Below are positions 61,211-64,000 of a DNA stretch of 64,000 bases, piece by piece (the stretch's first letter is position 1; each line of letters opens with the position of its first letter). The notes under the pieces are model-generated. The model searched no databases and was not told the DNA's origin. It saw only the letters and a list, made by a program, of their open reading frames with translations. Both the position numbers and the translations under genes were made by a program. This DNA is from CAZVFX01 sp964626565. GTDB lineage: Bacteria; Myxococcota_A; UBA9042; CAIXZC01. The stretch covers positions 1 through 64,000 of the forward strand of contig CAZVFX010000020.1 of the NCBI GenBank assembly GCA_964626565.1, read 5' to 3'.

Positions 61211-62382
61211 GAACGTCGACACGACTGGTGAGCGCAGCTCTGTCCCTCCTGCTGTTGTGCCCTGCATGCGCGGATCGGGAGCCGGCGCCGGCGCCCCCCG
61301 CCCCGGGGGAGCAGGCGCCCCCCCGGGAGGACGTTCAGTGCGTCGAATTGGACGAATCGAAAGCGAGCCGGTTTGTGGCGCTATCGCTTCACTGCGTGGA
61401 CCGAGAATTCCCCAACAAGCCGTCCAACGTTGTGGATGGGGACGACACGGTGAGGCCGCCCCGGGAATTGACGCCTGCCTTTTACGGCTGCTTCGACTGG
61501 CACTCCGCGGTCCACGGCCACTGGGCCATGGTGAGGGTGTTGAAGCGCTACCCCGGCATCAGCGAGGCCGCCGAGATTCGCGCCGCGCTGGACCGCCACC
61601 TCACACCCGAACTGATTCAGAAGGAGGTGGAGTACTTCACCGCGTCACGGAACAAGACTTTCGAGCGCCCCTACGGCTGGGGCTGGCTGCTGCGGCTGGC
61701 CGCAGAGTTGCACTCCTTCGAGGATCCCGATGCCAAACGCTGGTATGCGGCCCTGAAGCCGTTGGCCGCCCTGCTGGCCGATCGGACGAAGGCATATCTT
61801 ACAGTGCTGTCATCCCCGATCCGAGCGGGCACCCATCCCAACACCGCGTTCGCCCTGGTCCACATGTGGGATTATGCCCGCCAGGTCGGGGACGGGGGGC
61901 TGGAAAAAGCCATTGCGGAGGCGGCGAAGCGGTTCTACCTGGAAGACCGCAGCTGCCCAACGGAATACGAGCCGTCGGGCGAAGATTTCATCTCGCCGTG
62001 CCTGGCCGAGGCTGACATTATGCGACGGGTGTTGAAGCCGGTCGAGTTCTCTGCCTGGCTCGCAGACTTCCTCCCCGATCCTTCCAGCTCAGAATTCGGC
62101 CCGCTGCGCAACCCGCCGGAGGTGCGAGACCGAAGAGACCCGAAAATCGGGCACTTGATCGGCCTCGATTTTCAGCGGGCCTGGGCCTTCAACGGCCTGG
62201 CCGCCGACCTGCCGGAAGGGGACTCACGGAGGGAACAGTTTTCCAAACTGTCCCGGCTTCATTGCAAGGCCGGTGTGGACCTGATGTTCGACAGCGGCTA
62301 CGGCGGCAGCCACTGGCTCGCCTCGTTCGCACTCTACCAGCTTACAGAGGTGGGTGTTGGTGGGAAAATTACTCCCCGATGA
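61207..62382 (+). CDS. DUF2891 lipoprotein
   Basis: 391 residues. Lipobox CPAC (C21), a Pro/Ala-rich linker, then the DUF2891 domain with FYGCFDWHSAVHGHWAM, RPYGWGWLLRL and RAGTHPNTAFALV. His/Trp-rich conserved blocks on an alpha/alpha scaffold suggest an enzyme, but no function is established to my knowledge. ATGA overlap with the M28 peptidase gene implies a functional link. Converges with the last gene, overlapping it by 14 bp. Confidence 0.85.
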   Translation: MRTSTRLVSAALSLLLLCPACADREPAPAPPAPGEQAPPREDVQCVELDESKASRFVALSLHCVDREFPNKPSNVVDGDDTVRPPRELTPAFYGCFDWHSAVHGHWAMVRVLKRYPGISEAAEIRAALDRHLTPELIQKEVEYFTASRNKTFERPYGWGWLLRLAAELHSFEDPDAKRWYAALKPLAALLADRTKAYLTVLSSPIRAGTHPNTAFALVHMWDYARQVGDGGLEKAIAEAAKRFYLEDRSCPTEYEPSGEDFISPCLAEADIMRRVLKPVEFSAWLADFLPDPSSSEFGPLRNPPEVRDRRDPKIGHLIGLDFQRAWAFNGLAADLPEGDSRREQFSKLSRLHCKAGVDLMFDSGYGGSHWLASFALYQLTEVGVGGKITPR

Positions 62383-64000
62383 CGCCGGCGTAGCGCATGG
62401 CCCAGTAGGGCAGCAGCCAGGCCATGGGGCCCTGAACTCCGGTGCCGTTGCCCCCGTCGTATTTGACGTGCAGATTGCCGTTCCACCAGACAGTGCGAAT
62501 CTCATCGTAGGGAAACACTGTGGCGAACTGGGGGTCGTCGAAACGGTCGTCAGGCCAATCCGCGGCGTCCATGCGATGGCTGTTGTCCATTTCGAAGATG
62601 CGCTGGTCAAAGGGCATCTCCCGAAGGCTCTGGAGCGCAGGCTCCATCTCGGTGTGCTCGAAACCAGCCAGCAACGCCACGTACGCGGTCCACAGCGGGT
62701 TTCGCTCCACCTTTTCCCACTCGTATAAGAAGAGCAGGCTGTCGATCCAGATCTGCCGGCGGTCGTCGTCGGGCTCGTAGCGGATAAGCGTGTTGTACGC
62801 CATCATGGCCAACTCGTGGTCCGAGTGATTCATGAAAGACGGGTTGGTGATGGTGTACGTATCTTCGTGGGGCATGGCCACCTGATCGTACTTGTGCACC
62901 GTGACCAGCTCTTCGTAGGCATCAAAAAACTTCTGGTCACCCGTGATGTGCCAGGCGCCCAGCAAGTGCCCCAGGATCTCGATGGAGTTCAGCCACCCTT
63001 CCCCATGCCACGAGCCGATGCAGAACGATACCGCCTCCACCTTGTTCTCCGCCTCGTCTGCGGCTTCAATGCACGCGTCCATACCGTCGGCCGCGGCCCC
63101 GATGCGCTCCGGGTACCAGTGCCCATGCCCGGTTTTCACACCGTCCAGATCTATCAGCTTGTAGTCGTTGTCGACAAGGTAGGATGCCGCAAGCCAGACG
63201 CGATCGGCCAACTCCTGGCGCTCCTCGTCTGTCTTCGCACACAGGTCGTAGAACAAAGGATAGCCGTAGAAATGCCCGGCATACTCATCGGAAGAGGTGT
63301 CGTCCTTCCAGTAGTAGTCGTGCCCCTCGTAGTTGACCAGGTGCCAGTTCTCCTGGGGAATCTTGTTGTCGTAGACGCCGCCCTCGTCGTCCCGGACCAG
63401 TGACCGGGTGATAAAGCCGGTCTGTTTTCCTTCCTCGGCGAAGCTGATCGCGGGGATGTCCACCTGCAAATACATGACATCGGTAGCCTTGCGGGCTTTG
63501 TCGTAGTAGTACTCGTCGCCGGTGGCCGCGTACGCGTAACACCACGCCCCAATTTGCATCTGGGTCCACAGCCCGTCGTTGTCCTTGTCGCTGACGAACC
63601 AGGAGGTAGGCTCCCACGGATCGTCGGTCCAGGCGTCGGAAGGGACAAACCCGTCCATGCGCCAGAAGTGCTCGTCCTGCAGCTCTTCCATATGCTGCGC
63701 CTTCTCCGCCAGGGTGCGGCTTACCCACTCGATGCGGCTGATGCCGGCAGGAGTCCCCAGCCAGATCCGCCCCTGGTCATCGACGGCTGCGGCATTGACC
63801 TGGTTATGGGGCAGCCAGCGCTGAGAGGTGTAGTGATCGAGCCTCGCAAATGCCTTGCCACCGGCAAACGGCTCTTCCAGCGCACTAGCGCCGATACCGT
63901 GGGCCAGCACCAGACGGCCACCACCGAGAGCCAGTCCCCGCACATCGTGGTACGGGATGCTGCCTACCCCGGGCTCCACGATCTGGACATCGCCCGCTTC
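62369..64000 (-). CDS. Propeller and alpha/alpha-domain protein, 5' partial
   Basis: At least 543 residues; the frame stays open to the right edge, so the start is missing. Visible N-terminal part (to about 85) has propeller strands of the two-component-regulator type (QVNAAAVDDQGRIWLGT). The remainder is helical with many Trp/Tyr/Asp, and resembles alpha/alpha-toroid domains of glycan-acting enzymes (GSWHGEGWLNSIEILGHLLGAW); I cannot name the family. Probably exported. Function unknown. Confidence 0.75.
   Translation of the reverse strand, partial: EAGDVQIVEPGVGSIPYHDVRGLALGGGRLVLAHGIGASALEEPFAGGKAFARLDHYTSQRWLPHNQVNAAAVDDQGRIWLGTPAGISRIEWVSRTLAEKAQHMEELQDEHFWRMDGFVPSDAWTDDPWEPTSWFVSDKDNDGLWTQMQIGAWCYAYAATGDEYYYDKARKATDVMYLQVDIPAISFAEEGKQTGFITRSLVRDDEGGVYDNKIPQENWHLVNYEGHDYYWKDDTSSDEYAGHFYGYPLFYDLCAKTDEERQELADRVWLAASYLVDNDYKLIDLDGVKTGHGHWYPERIGAAADGMDACIEAADEAENKVEAVSFCIGSWHGEGWLNSIEILGHLLGAWHITGDQKFFDAYEELVTVHKYDQVAMPHEDTYTITNPSFMNHSDHELAMMAYNTLIRYEPDDDRRQIWIDSLLFLYEWEKVERNPLWTAYVALLAGFEHTEMEPALQSLREMPFDQRIFEMDNSHRMDAADWPDDRFDDPQFATVFPYDEIRTVWWNGNLHVKYDGGNGTGVQGPMAWLLPYWAMRYAGVIGE

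Overview
The window is 64 kb of high-GC bacterial chromosome, densely coding and with no tRNA, rRNA, CRISPR array or intact insertion sequence that I can see. Very large Cys-rich secreted proteins, several lipoproteins with Asp/Glu-rich leaders (VWA, ASPIC/UnbV, Sel1), a Ser/Thr kinase fused to 21 WD40 repeats, a caspase-like outer-membrane protein and a multi-PAS hybrid histidine kinase together suggest a Myxococcota or other deltaproteobacterial-type lineage, probably environmental. This is inferred from gene content; no phylogenetic marker was tested.

Layout. 1-3.8 kb: end of a giant Cys-rich secreted protein. 3.8-16.8 kb (minus strand): one ten-gene respiratory operon. It reads, in transcription order, NAD(P)H-type flavin/Fe-S subunit, Rieske, cytochrome b, eight-CXXCH cytochrome c, NapA-like molybdoenzyme, NapG, NapH, a small anchored protein, a ferredoxin and a polyferredoxin, apparently linking reductant and the quinone pool to nitrate or a similar acceptor. 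16.9-22.7 kb (minus): FdrA, DUF1116, amidohydrolase, cyclase and nitrilase genes, a probable catabolic operon for an amide or N-carbamoyl compound. 22.8-33.1 kb: Sel1 lipoprotein, HrpB helicase, VWA lipoprotein, hybrid kinase, small lipoprotein, a possible structured RNA with terminator, and a deoxynucleoside kinase. 33.1-40.2 kb: a 48-bp tandem repeat, the kinase-WD40 giant and an ASPIC/UnbV lipoprotein. 40.2-44.3 kb (minus): four membrane proteins (two zinc-ribbon/OB-fold proteins, a TctA-like permease, a YdjM-like hydrolase).

44.4-52.6 kb (plus) is the most unusual part: seven tightly coupled genes for a radical SAM enzyme, a homocitrate/isopropylmalate-synthase-like enzyme, aconitase-family large and small subunits, a flavoprotein, a LuxE-like acyl-activating enzyme and a LuxC-like acyl reductase. 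It looks like an undescribed pathway that elongates a 2-oxo acid and then activates and reduces a carboxyl group. 52.6-56.1 kb (minus): ECF sigma factor, membrane regulator and caspase-like protein in one operon. 56.2-56.5 kb: a 218-bp element of nested perfect inverted repeats. 56.5-64 kb: small exported protein, Na+/solute symporter, a short peptide gene next to a radical SAM/SPASM maturase behind a strong promoter with an operator-like palindrome, an M28 peptidase, a DUF2891 lipoprotein, and a propeller protein cut off by the window edge.

Many start codons were chosen from Shine-Dalgarno (SD) spacing and stop/start overlaps and differ from the longest possible reading frame.
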